Part shown: one piece after another, positions 11,826 to 23,208 of the stretch
How the letters are laid out: each line of letters opens with the position of its first letter
Numbering within the stretch: the stretch's first letter is position 1
Origin: Mesocentrotus franciscanus
Lineage: Eukaryota > Echinodermata > Echinoidea > Camarodonta > Strongylocentrotidae
Assembly (NCBI GenBank): GCA_037976565.1
Contig: CP137667.1
Span: forward strand, 186,001-250,000
Direction: 5' to 3'
Length of the DNA: 64,000 bases
Program-made: the position numbers and the translations under genes
The notes under the pieces: generated by a model
Told to the model about the DNA's origin: nothing
The model's input: the letters and a program-made list of their open reading frames with translations, nothing else
Database searches by the model: none

Positions 11826-12961
11826 TATGTTATGCTATGTCTACGGAAGTCGAATTTCGTTCACATAATGAATCTACATGACATTGTTCTGTGAGTAGTA
11901 TCTCGCTTATTTTTGCTCTAATCCCCCGCACCCCCAATTTAAGTATGTTATAGCTGATACTATGAGCTATCGGAAGTGCGCCTTCCGTTTTTGATCAGAT
12001 GTTTGAATCATGTAGAAATTTTTAATTGAAAGTTGAAATAGCGAATATGCCAAGGCCGTTTGTCAGCTTTGCATCGCTCTCTCTCTCTTCTATTTCACCC
12101 TCTCCCTCTCTTGTTCTGCCTCCCTCTTCTTCTAGCTCTGATGTCTCCCTAGCTGTCTCTGCCTCTCTCTTTCTCTACTCTCTCACCCTCTCCTTTTCCC
12201 GCCTTTGGCTCCCGCTCTCCCTCTTTTATGTCTTATAGGATGTTCCTTAATTTCCTCTAGCTCTTTGCTGTGCCCTTTGTATTCTTATTTCACCCCTACC
12301 ATGTTTCCTTGTACTTTCCTCTCTCCTTCCAAGTGTATGCATTCTGATTCCTCTTTCATCCCTCGGTCCAGCTCATGTATTTTTACATGACTATAACCAG
12401 TCTCCTCTCTCCTTCTCTATCTCTATATTTTCATCAAATTTCATTATGATCATGATCTTGATCATAATCATTTCTCAATATTTTGTTCATCAGTTGAGTT
12501 ATTACTTCAGTTCAGGTCACAGCTAGTTCAATATCAGTTCATCAGTTCATTCATCAGTTCATCAGTTTAGCTCATCAATTCAGTTCATTTCACATCAGTT
12601 CAATCTATCAGTTCATCAGTACTTCATTCATCAATTCATATCTTAATACATCATTTTACATTAACATCATTATATTGGATCATTGAATTGAAGATGAGCA
12701 TGATCATAAGAATTGTAGACAGACCACCTAATTCGTCCTCATGACGAATTAAATGTCTAGTTTTTAGGTGGTCTGTCGTAATCGACAGATCACCTATTAA
12801 TTTCGTCAGAATTTTCTTTTTTATTTATTTATTATTCTTTATTTTTATTTATTTCCTCCACTTTTTTGTTCCGACGATAACTCAAGATCGGTACAGTCAA
12901 TTTCTTTCAATTTTGGCACAGTCATAGGTCATTGTCATAAAACGTGACAGGAACATTTTCA

Positions 12962-13122
12962 AGGTCATCAGGTCATCGTGACGTCATCCAGGCGCCATTT
13001 TGTGAAATCACATGATCAATCATATCTTCATGATGCGTCATCAAAGGTCATTCATATTCATATCACATATACTTCAGGTCAAGGGTCAACAGGTCATGTC
13101 GTCAAAGGTCACATAAAGGTCA
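12962..13122 (+). promoter_or_regulatory. Best-preserved AGGTCA/CRE cluster (DR2, CRE, DR1, DR2, DR5)
   Basis: Within 161 bp lie AGGTCA at 12962 and 12970 (DR2), TGACGTCA at 12979-12986, AGGTCA at 13076 with GGGTCA at 13083 (DR1), AGGTCA at 13091 (DR2 to the previous one), and AGGTCA at 13106 and 13117 separated by CATAA (DR5). These spacings are those recognised by RXR-type nuclear receptor dimers in other animals. About 21 related blocks occur in the window, some degenerate. Function is inference. Confidence 0.4.
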
Positions 13123-14022
13123 TGACGCGCGCGTACGCGCGTCAAAATTTAAAATGCTCAAAATCACTTAACTATTAAAGAGTACGAATCAGGTCATTTT
13201 AAGCATTTCAAAATTTCCGTCCGTGCGCGTCCGCGCGCGCGTTATGCGCGCGCAGCGTACACATCGTAAAAACGCCTTTTTCGCATGGTTTTTATTTCTG
13301 ACACTATTTTTGACAATTTCCAACTATTTCCAGTCATTCTCGACCTTCCATAATGCCACACGCGTGCGTCAAACTTTAAAATTCGTGCGCGCGTCAATGG
13401 GCAATATAATGTAAAAAGTGGTAAAAACATGTCTATATAAAATCCGCCATAGCTCGTCAGAATGCCTAAATACCCCAAATTTTTAACATTTTCTGAAGCC
13501 CATGAAATGTTTATGTGATTTCATGTATAATTTTGTCCAATCGTATGTTCTGACGTCGTCATATTTGCATATGAACTCGAAAATTTGATTTTGAAAATAT
13601 GACATCATAATTTTTGTATTCATTTGATAATATTGCAGTAATAGGTTGTCGATTTTCTTCCAAATTTTGATATGTTGTAGCTGAGACAATTCTCTACCAA
13701 TGCAGTCAACACGATTTTCATTTTGACAAAAGCATCATGGCGTATTTTGCGATTAAAGGAGGCATGTCAATTTTTCACATTTTGCGTGTATTCTCTATGG
13801 GACATGACTTTTTGTCAAAACTGGATTCTACATTCCGTCTTTCGCGAGCAATATCTCCGTCGTTTTAGCTTCGTTTTCGCTGAGCTTTGAGTATGTTGTA
13901 GCTGAGACAATAAGCTATCACAAATGTGCCCTTTATTTTTCGATCAGATATCGGGATCATGCTCATATTTCACTTGCAAAGTGGGATTTGAGAATTCCAT
14001 TTCCGTTCACATGTAAACGCTA

Positions 14023-14098
14023 TGGGAAATGTTTTGATATATCGGTAACACACTTGATTCCCGACGTCGAGATCCCTGGTTCGAGTCCGGGCGTCCCA
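14023..14098 (+). tRNA. Second tRNA-like sequence (SINE-like head), copy 1
   Basis: A 76-nt tRNA-like fold. The acceptor ends TGGGA/TCCCA pair, GGTTCGAGTCC is a perfect B box, and the T arm CCTGG/CCGGG pairs. The D and anticodon arms are degenerate, so the parent tRNA cannot be named. It replaces the tRNA-Gly-like module at the same point of the unit, just after a shared GAGAATTCCATTT sequence. Other copies are at 15372-15447 and 24407-24482. Confidence 0.5.
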
Positions 14099-14195
14099 AA
14101 AATTTCTTCACTTTTTTTTCTTCATGACCTTTCACTGATCATAAGAATTGAAGACAGACCACCTAATTCGTCACCATGACGAATTAAATGTCTAG

Positions 14196-15544
14196 TTATT
14201 TATTTCCTCCACTTTTTTGTTCCGACGATAACTCAAGATCGGTACTGTCAATTTCTTTCAATTTTGGCACAGTCATAGGTCATTGTCATAAAACGTGACA
14301 GGAACATTTTCAAGGTCATCAGGTCATCGTGACGTCATCCAGGCGCCATTTTGTGAAATCACATGATCAATCATATCTTCATGATGCGTCATCAAAGGTC
14401 ATTCATATTCATATCACATATACTTCAGGTCAAGGGTCAACAGGTCATGTCGTCAAAGGTCACATAAAGGTCATGACGCGCGCGTACGCGCGTCAAAATT
14501 TTAAAATGCTCAAAATCACTTAACTATTAAACGAGAGTACGAATCAGGTCATTTTAAGCATTTCAAAAATTTCCGTCCGTGCGCGTCCGCGCGCGCGTTA
14601 TGCGCGCGCGCAGCACGTACACATCGTAAAAACGCCGTTTTTCGCATGGTTTGTATTTCTGACACTATTTTTGACAATTTCCAACTATTCCAGTCATTCT
14701 CGACCTTCCATAATGCCACACGCGTGCGTCAAACTTTAAAATTCGTGCGCGCGTCAATGGGCAATATAATGTAAAGTGGTAAAAACATGTCTATATAAAA
14801 TCCGCCATAGCTCGTCAGAATGCCTAAATACCCCCAAATTTTTAACATTTTCTGGAAGCCCATGAAATGTTTATGTGATTTCATGTAAATTTTGTCCAAT
14901 CGTATGTTCTGACGTCGTCATATTTGCATATGAACTCGAAAATTTGATTTTGAAAATATGACATCATAATTTTGTATTCATTTGACAATATTGCGGTAAT
15001 AGGTTGTCGATTTTCTTCCAAATTTTGATATGTTGTAGCTGAGACAATTTTCTACCAATGCAGTTAACACGATTTTCATTTTGACAAAAGCATCATGGTG
15101 CATTTTTGCGATTAAAGGAGGCATGTTAATTTTTCACATTTTGCGTGTAATCTCTATTTTTGTCAAAACTGGATTCTACATTCCCGTATTTCGCGAGCAA
15201 TATCTCCGTCGTTTTAGCTTCGTTTTCGCTGAGCTTTGAGTATGTTGTAGCTGAGACAATAAGCTATCACAAGTGTGCCCTTTATTTTTCGATCAGATAT
15301 CGGGATCATGCTCATATTTCATTGCAAAGTGGGATTTGAGAATTCCATTTCCCGTTCACATGTAAACGGTATGGGAAATGTTTTGATATATCGGTAACAC
15401 ACTTGATTTCCGACCTCGAGATCCCTGGTTCGAGTCCGGGCGTCTCAAAAAAATTTCTTCACTTTTTTTCTTTATGACCTTTCACTGATCATAAAATTGA
15501 AGACAGACCACCTAATTCGTCTCCATGACGAATTAAATGTCTAG
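14196..15544 (+). mobile_element. Array unit 5, short type with second tRNA-like module
   Basis: This unit lacks the hairpin minisatellite at its start and runs from CTAGTT through an AT-rich link into the regulatory block (about 14312-14500). The body and the second tRNA-like element (15372-15447) follow, and the unit ends at CTAG 15541-15544. Length is 1349 bp. Closest in layout to units 4 and 10. Confidence 0.85.
15372..15447 (+). tRNA. Second tRNA-like sequence, copy 2
   Basis: Same tRNA-like structure as at 14023, with the B box GGTTCGAGTCC intact. The 3' acceptor has one change (CGTCTCA in place of CGTCCCA), which weakens pairing with TGGGA. Followed by an A-rich run rather than T, so there is no immediate Pol III terminator until a T-run about 20 bases later. 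Confidence 0.5.
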
Positions 15545-17718
15545 TTTTATTTATTTCTCCCACTTTTTTGTTCCGAGGATAACTCAAGATCGGTTTAGTC
15601 AATTTCTTTCAATTTTGGCACAGTCATAGGTCATTGTCATGAGACGTGACAGGAACATTTTCAAGGTCATCAGGTCATCGTGACGTCATCCAGGCGCCAT
15701 TTTGTGAAATCACATGATCAATCATATCTTCATGATGCGTCATCAAAGGTCATTCATATTCATATCACATATACTTCAGGTCAAGGGTCAACAGGTCATG
15801 TCGTCAAAGGTCACATAAAGGTCATGACGCGCGCGTACGCGCGTCAAAATTTTAAATGCTCAAAATCACTTAACTATTAAACGAGTACGAATCAGGTCAT
15901 TTTAAGCATTTCAAAATTTCCGTCCGTGCGCGTCCGCGCGCGCGTCATGCGCGCTCGCAGCGCGTACACATCGTAAAAACGCCGTTTTTCGCATGGTTTG
16001 TATTCCTGACACTATTTTTGACAATTTCCAACTATTTCCAGTCATTCTCGACCTTCCATAATGCCACACGCGTGCGTCAAACTTTAAAATTCGTGCGCGC
16101 GTCAATGGGCAATATAATGTAAAAAGTGGTAAAAACATGTCTATATAAAATCCGCCATAGCTCGTCAGAATGCCTAAATACCCCAAATTTTTAACATTTT
16201 CTGGAAGCCCATGAAATGTTTATGTGATTTCATGTATAATTTTGTCCAATCGTATGTTCTGACGTCGTCATATTTGCATATGAACTCGAAAATTTGATTT
16301 TGAAAATATGACATCATAATTTTTGTATTCATTTGATAATATTGCAGTAATCGGTTGTCGATTTTCTTCCAAATTTTGATATGTTCTAGCTGAGACAATT
16401 CTCTACAAATGCAGTCAACACGATTTTCATTTTGACAAAGGCATCATGGCGTATTTTTGCGATTAAAGGAGGCATGTCAATTTTTCACATTTTGCGTGTA
16501 TTCTCTATGGGACATGACTTTTTCTCAAAACTGGATTCTACATTCCCGTCTTTCGCGAGCAATATCTCCGTCGTTTTAGTTTTGTTTTCGCTGAGCTTTG
16601 AGTATGTTGTAGCTGAGACAATAAGCTATCACAAGTGTGCCCTTTATTTTTCGATCAGATGCCGGGATCATGCTCATATTTCACTTGCAAAGTGGGATTT
16701 GAGAATTCCATTTTCCGTTCACGTGTAATGTCTATGTGGATTATTTTGGTATAGTGGTCATAGCACTTGCCTCCCATTCCGGCGACCCAAGTTCGATTCC
16801 TGGTGGGTCATTTTTTTTTTTTTTGCCGTCGTTTTAAATTTGATTTTATGATCTTCTTCGACTATTATAACATATTATCATATACAATCACAAACAATGT
16901 AATAAAATGCCTAATTTTGCGTGTTATATCTATGGGAGAAGAATGTCAATCGTTTGAGTACAACCCTATGGGAAATCTGGTTCCTTGTCGTGTATTAAAC
17001 CTAATATAGGGTTTATCTCCCAACTCTGCTACAATATCAAATCACCTTGCTAGTCTCCTTCCCAGACGTTTTTACTTTTTCCAGTTATTCAGCCCAGGTA
17101 TATGCATGTTTACGTCTCTCCCGTGGACATAGAATTGTTTACTTGTCTATACTTCTCTCTTTCTCTATATTAAATTCTATTTATGCTGGATATATTGAAT
17201 GCATCGTTCTCCATTGCATCTCTCTCTTTCTCCTCTCTCTTGCTCTGTTTCCCTTCTCCTCTCTTATTTTGCCCCTCTCCTTCTCTTGCTCTGTCTCTGC
17301 ATATATATCTCTCTCTACTCTTTTACCCTCTCCCTCTCTCTCTGCCTCCCTCTACCTCGACCTCTTGCCTTGCCTCCCTCTTATTCTCTTGCTCTGTCTC
17401 CCTCTGCCTCTGCCCTTCTCTTTTTCTTCTCTCTCACCCTCTACCTCTCCCGCCTCTGGTTCTCGTTCTCCTTCTATTATGTCTTGTAATGTTCCTTAAT
17501 TTTCTATAGCTCTGCCCTTTGGCCTTGGAACTCAAAATACGAATTTGCATATTATGACGTCAGCATATTTATGGAAAATTGATTGTATCTCTGTAAATAT
17601 GGATCGATTTTCTTCCAAATTTTGATATGTTGTAGCTAAGACAATTTTCTACAAGATCAGTTATTCAGATTACATAACAGACCACCTAATTCGTCCTCAT
17701 GACGAATTACATTTCTAG
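15545..17718 (+). mobile_element. Array unit 6 with tRNA-Gly-like element
   Basis: A 2.17-kb unit: regulatory block (about 15663-15850), body, tRNA-Gly-like element (16737-16810), CT-rich tract (about 17181-17480), then the tail with CTAG at 17715-17718. This is the commonest unit type; units 8, 9, 12, 13 and 14 share the layout. Confidence 0.86.
16737..16810 (+). tRNA. tRNA-Gly(CCC)-like pseudogene, copy 2
   Basis: By eye identical over 74 nt to the copy at 7042. Followed by 14 T. Confidence 0.6.
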
Positions 17719-18870
17719 TTTTTATTTATTTCCTCCACTTTTTTGTTCCGACGATAACTCAAGATCGGTACAGTCAATTTCTTTCAATTTTGGCACAGTC
17801 ATGGGTCATTGTCATAAACGTGACAATAACATTTTCAAGGTCATCAGGTCATCGTGACGTCATCCAGGCGCCATTTTGTGAAATCACATGATCAATCATA
17901 TCTTCATGATGCGTCATCAAAGGTCATTCATATTCATATCACATACACTTAAGGTTAAGGGTCAACAGGTCATGTCGTCAAAGGTCACATAAGGGTCATG
18001 ACGCGCGCGTACGCGCGCGTCAAAATTTTAAAATGCTCAAAATCACTTAACTATTAAACGAGAGTACGAATCAGGTCATTTTAAGCATTTCAAAAATTTC
18101 CGTCCGTGCGCGTCGCGCGCGTTTGCGCGCGCGCAGCACGTACACATCGTAAAAACGCCGTTTTTTCGCATGGTTTGTATTTCTGACACTTTTTGACAAT
18201 TTCCAACTATTCCAGTCATTCTCGACCTTCTATAATGCCACACGCGTGCGTCAAACTTTAAAATTCGTGCGCGCGTCAATGGGCAATATAATGTAAAAAG
18301 TGGTAAAAACATGTCTATATAAAATCCGCCATAGCTCGTCAGAATGCCTGAATTCCTCTCCATTTTTTTCATATTTGGATAGAGTATGAATTGGAGATAT
18401 GATTTCATGTCTCATTTTGCCAGTACATATATCGTGACGTCATCATAAAGGCCTTGGAACTCAAATTACGAATTTGCATATTATGACGTCCGCATATTTA
18501 TGGAAAATTGATTGTATCTCTGTAAATATTGATTGATTTTCTTCCAAATTTAGATATGTTGTAGCTAAGACAATTCTCTACAAGATAAGTTGTCCTCACT
18601 TTTCGTTTTGATGACGTCATCAAAGTGAAAATTTCAATTAAAGGCGACATGTCAGAATTTTCTTAACGTGCGTGTTATGTTTACGAAAGTGAATTTCGTT
18701 CACATCATGAATCTACATAACATTAATCTTTGAGCACTATCTAGCTTATTTAAGCTCTTTTTTCTTCCAAATTTTGATATGTTGTAGCTAAGACAATTTT
18801 CTACAAGATCAGTTATTCAGATTACGTAACAGACCACCTAATTCGTCTTCATGACGAATTACATTTCTAG
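17719..18870 (+). mobile_element. Array unit 7, shortest type
   Basis: At 1152 bp this is the shortest complete unit. It has a regulatory block (about 17838-18025), the CG palindrome at 18000-18021, then enters the 224-bp satellite with a single monomer (phrase at 18559, partial repeat at 18782). It jumps from the second phrase into the common tail and CTAG (18867-18870). The junction lies in sequence shared by the satellite and the tail, as expected for recombination between the two. Confidence 0.85.
18559..18800 (+). repeat. 224-bp satellite collapsed to one monomer
   Basis: The phrase starts at 18559 and again at 18782 (223 bp), with the same atypical first-monomer lead (TTTAGATATG) as at 2941 and 10161. 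After the second phrase the sequence switches to the tail (ACAATTTTCTACAAGATCAG). Seven monomers are therefore absent relative to units 1 and 3. Confidence 0.85.
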
Positions 18871-21041
18871 TTTTTATTTATTTCCTCCACTTTTTGTTCC
18901 GACGATAACTCAAGATCGGTACAGTCAATTTCTTTCAATTTTGGCACAGTCATGGGTCATTGTCATAAGACGTGACAATAACATTTTCAAGGTCATCAGG
19001 TCATCGTGACGTCATCCAGGCGCCATTTTGTGAAATCACATGATCAATCATATCTTCATGATGCGTCATCAAAGGTCATTCATATTCATATCACATATAC
19101 TTCAGGTCAAGGGTCAACAGGTCATGTCGTCAAAGGTCACATAAGGTCATGACGCGCGCGTACGCGCGCGTCAAAATTTTAAAATGCTCAAAATCACTTA
19201 ACTATTAAACGAGAGTACGAATCAGGTCATTTTAAGCATTTCAAAATTTCCGTCCGTGCGCGTCCGCGCGCGTTATCGCGCGCGCAGCGCGTACACATCG
19301 TAAAAACGCCGTTTTTTCGCATGGTTTTATTTCTGACACTATTTTTGACAATTTCCAACTATTTCCAGTCATTCTCGACCTTCCATAATGCCACACGCGT
19401 GCGTCAAACTTTAAAATTCGTGCGCGCGTCAATGGGCAATATAATGTAAAAAGTGGTAAAAACATGTCTATATAAAATCCGCCATAGCTCGTCAGAATGC
19501 CTAAATACCCCCAAATTTTTAACATTTTCTGGAAGCCCATGAAATGTTTATGTGATTTCATGTATAATTTTGTCCAATCGTATGTTCTGACGTCGTCATA
19601 TTTGCATATGAACTCGAAAATTTGATTTTGAAAATATGACATCATAATTTTTGTATTCATTTGATAATATTGCAGTAATAGGTTGTCGATTTTCTTCCAA
19701 ATTTTGATATGTTGTAGCTGAGACAATTCTCTACAAATGCAGTCATCACGATTTTCATTTTGACAAAAGCATCATGGCGTATTTTTGCGATTAAAGGAGG
19801 CATGTCAATTTTTCACATTTTGCGTGTATTCTCTATGGGACATGACTTTTCTCAAAACTGGATTCTACATTCCCGTCTTTCGCGAGCAATATCTCCGTCG
19901 TTTTAGTTTTGTTTTCGCTGAGCTTCGAGTATGTTGTAGCTGAGACAATAAGCTATCACAAGTGTGCCCTTTATTTTTCGATCAGATGCCGGGATCATGC
20001 TCATATTTCACTTGCAAAGTGGGATTTGAGAATTCCATTTTCCGTTCACGTGTAATGTCTATGTGGATTATTTTGGTATAGTGGTCATAGCACTTGCCTC
20101 CCATTCCGGCGACCCAAGTTCGATTCCTGGTGGGTCATTTTTTTTTTTTTTGCCGTCGTTTTAAATTTGATTTTATGATCTTCTTCGACTATTATAACAT
20201 ATTATCATATACAATCACAAACAATGAATTAAAATGCCTAATTTTGCGTGTTATATCTATGGGAGAGAATGTCAATCGTTTGAGTACAACCCTATGGGAA
20301 ATCTGGTTCCTTGTCGTGTATTAAACCTAATATAGGGTTTATCTCCCAACTCTGCTACAATATCAAATCACCTTGCTAGTCTCCTTCCCAGACGTTTTTA
20401 CTTTTTCCAGTTATTCAGCCCAGGTATATGCATGTTTACGTCTCTCCCGTGGACATAGAATTGTTTACTTGTCTATACTTCTCTCTTTCTCTATATTAAA
20501 TTCTATTTATGCTGGATATATTGAATGCATCGTTCTCCATTGTATCTCTCTCTTTCTCCTCTCTCTTGCTCTGCATGTTTCCCTTCTCTCTTATTTGCCC
20601 CTCTCCTTCTCTTGCTCTGTCTCTGCATATATATCTCTCTCTCTACTCTTTTACCCTCTCCCTCTCTCTCTGCCTCCCTCTACCTCGACCTCTTGCCTTG
20701 CCTCCCTCTTATTCTCTTGCTCTGTCTCCCTCTGCCTCTGCCCTTCTCCTTTTCTCTCTCTCACCCTCTACCCTGCCTCTGGTTCTCGTTCTCCTTCTAT
20801 TATGTCTTGTAATGTTCCTTAATTTTCTATAGCTCTGCCCTTTGCCCTTGGAACTCAAAATACGAATTTGCATATTATGACGTCAGCATATTTATGGAAA
20901 ATTGATTGTATCTCTGTAAATATGGATCGATTTTCTTCCAAATTTTGATATGTTGTAGCTAAGACAATTTTCTACAAGATCAGTTATTCAGATTACATGA
21001 CAGACCACCTAATTCGTCCTCAATGACGAATTAATTTCTAG
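18871..21041 (+). mobile_element. Array unit 8 with tRNA-Gly-like element
   Basis: Regulatory block (about 18988-19175) with the 22-bp CG palindrome at 19151-19172, tRNA-Gly-like element (20064-20137), CT-rich tract (about 20507-20800), and tail with CTAG at 21038-21041. The terminal loop is one base longer than usual; the stem is unchanged. Confidence 0.86.
20064..20137 (+). tRNA. tRNA-Gly(CCC)-like pseudogene, copy 3
   Basis: Identical by eye to the copy at 7042 and followed by 14 T. Confidence 0.6.
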
Positions 21042-23208
21042 TTTTTATTTATTTCCTCCAATTTTTTGTTCCTACGATAACTCAAGATTGGTACAGTCAA
21101 TTTCTTTCAATTTTGGCACAGTCATGGGTCATTGCCATAATACGTGACAGGAACATTTTCAAGGTCATCAGGTCATCGTGACGTCATCCAGGCGCCATTT
21201 TGTGAAATCACATGATCAATCATATCTTCATGATGCGTCATCAAAGGTCATTCATATTCACATCACATATATTTCAAATCAAGGGTCAACAGGTCATGTC
21301 ATCAAAGGTCATAAAGGTCATGACGCGCGTACGCGCGCGTCAAAATTTCAAAATGCTCAAAATCACTTAACTATTAAAGGAGAGTACGAATCAGGTCATT
21401 TTAAGCATTTCAAAAATTCCGTCCGTGCGCGTCCGCGCGCGTTATGCGCGCGCAGCACGTACACATCGTAAAACGCCGTTTTTTCGCATGGTTTGTATTC
21501 CTGACACTATTTTTGCAATTTCCAACTATTTCCAGTCATTCTTGACCTTCCATAATGCCACAGGCGTGCGTCAAACTTTAAAATTTGTGCGCGCGTCAAT
21601 GGGCAATATAATGTAAAAAGTGGTAAAAACATGTCTATATAAAATCCGCCATAGCTCGTCAGAATGCCTAAATACCCCCCAAATTTTTAACATTTTCTGG
21701 AAGCCCATGAAATGTTTATGTGATTTCATGTATAATTTTTCCAATCGTATGTTCTGACGTCGTCATATTTGCATATGAACTCGAAAATTTGATTTTGAAA
21801 ATATGACATCATAATTTTTGTATTCATTTGACAATATTGCAGTAATAGGTTGTCGATTTTCTTCCAAATTTTGATATGTTCTAGCTGAGACAATTTTCCA
21901 CAAATGCAGTCATCACGATTTTTCATTTTGACAAAGGCATCATGGCGTATTTTTGCGATTAAAGGAGGCATGTCAATTTTTCACATTTTGCGTGTATTCT
22001 CTATGGGACATGACTTTTTCTCAAAACTGGATTCTACATTCCGTCTTTCGCGAGCAATATCTCCGTCGTTTTAGTTTTGTTTTCGCTGAGCTTTGAGTAT
22101 GTTGTAGCTGAGACAATAAGCTATCACAAGTGTGCCCTTTATTTTTCGATCAGATGCCGGGATCATGCTCATATTTCACTTGCAAAGTGGGATTTGAGAA
22201 TTCCATTTTCCGTTCACGTGTAATGTCTATGTGGATTATTTTGGTATAGTGGTCATAGCACTTGCCTCCCATTCCGGCGACCCAAGTTCGATTCCTGGTG
22301 GGTCATTTTTTTTTTTTTGCCGTCGTTTTAAATTTGATTTTATGATCTTCTTCGACTATTATAACATATTATCATATACAATCACAAACAATGTAATAAA
22401 ATGCCTAATTTTGCGTGTTATATCTATGGGAGAAGAATGTCAATCGTTTGAGTACAACCCTATGGGAAATCTGGTTCCTTGTCGTGTATTAAACCTAATA
22501 TAGGGTTTATCTCCCAACTCTGCTACAATATCAAATCACCTTGCTAGTCTCCTTCCCAGACGTTTTTACTTTTTCCAGTTATTCAGCCCAGGTATATGCA
22601 TGTTTACGTCTCTCCCGTGGACATAGAATTGTTTACTTGTCTATACTTCTCTCTTTCTCTATATTAAATTCTATTTATGCTGGATATATTGAATGCATCG
22701 TTCTCCATTGCATCTCTCTCTTTCTCCTCTCTCTTGCTCTGTTTCCCTTCTCTCTTATTTGCCCCTCTCCTTCTCTTGCTCTGTCTCTGCATATATATCT
22801 CTCTCTCTACTCTTTTACCCTCTCCTCTCTCTCTGCCTCCCTCTACCTCGACCTCTTGCCTTGCCTCCCTCTTATTCTCTTGCTCTGTCTCCCTCTGCCT
22901 CTGCCCTTCTCTTTTCTTCTCTCTCACCCTCTACCTCTCCCGCCTCTGGTTCTCGTTCTCCTTCTATTATGTCTTGTAATGTTCCTTAATTTTCTATAGC
23001 TCTGCCCTTTGCCCTTGGAACTCAAAATACGAATTTGCATATTATGACGTCAGCATATTTATGGAAAATTGATTGTATCTCTGTAAATATGGATCGATTT
23101 TCTTCCAAATTTTGATATGTTGTAGCTAAGACAATTTTCTACAAGATCAGTTATTCAGATTACATAACAGACCACCTAATTCGTCCTCAATGACGAATTA
23201 ATTTCTAG
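21042..23208 (+). mobile_element. Array unit 9 with tRNA-Gly-like element
   Basis: Regulatory block (about 21162-21345; the DR5 pair is shortened here), tRNA-Gly-like element (22232-22305), CT-rich tract (about 22675-22975), tail with CTAG at 23205-23208. It shares with units 8 and 10 several private changes, such as the extra base in the terminal loop (shared with unit 8) and TTCAAATCAAGGG in the AGGTCA block (shared with unit 10). This suggests local spread of variants between neighbours. Confidence 0.86.
22232..22305 (+). tRNA. tRNA-Gly(CCC)-like pseudogene, copy 4
   Basis: Identical by eye to the copy at 7042 and followed by 13 T. Confidence 0.6.

Larger units (their letters stand above)
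8019..12760 (+). mobile_element. Array unit 3, long type with 224-bp satellite
   Basis: The layout is the same as unit 1: one hairpin copy (8032), two regulatory blocks (about 8219-8400 and 9440-9625), eight satellite monomers (10161 to about 11825), a CT-rich tract (about 12070-12230), a CAGTTCATC minisatellite (about 12480-12650) and the terminal stem-loop with CTAG at 12757-12760. It is collinear with unit 1 at an offset of about 7.2 kb, indicating a higher-order duplication. Confidence 0.87.
12761..14195 (+). mobile_element. Array unit 4, short type with second tRNA-like module
   Basis: One hairpin copy (12766-12825), a regulatory block (about 12962-13145), then a shared body and a different 3' module: the second tRNA-like sequence (14023-14098) and a short AT-rich link. 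It ends at CTAG 14192-14195. The terminal stem is intact but its loop differs from the common one. Confidence 0.85.
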
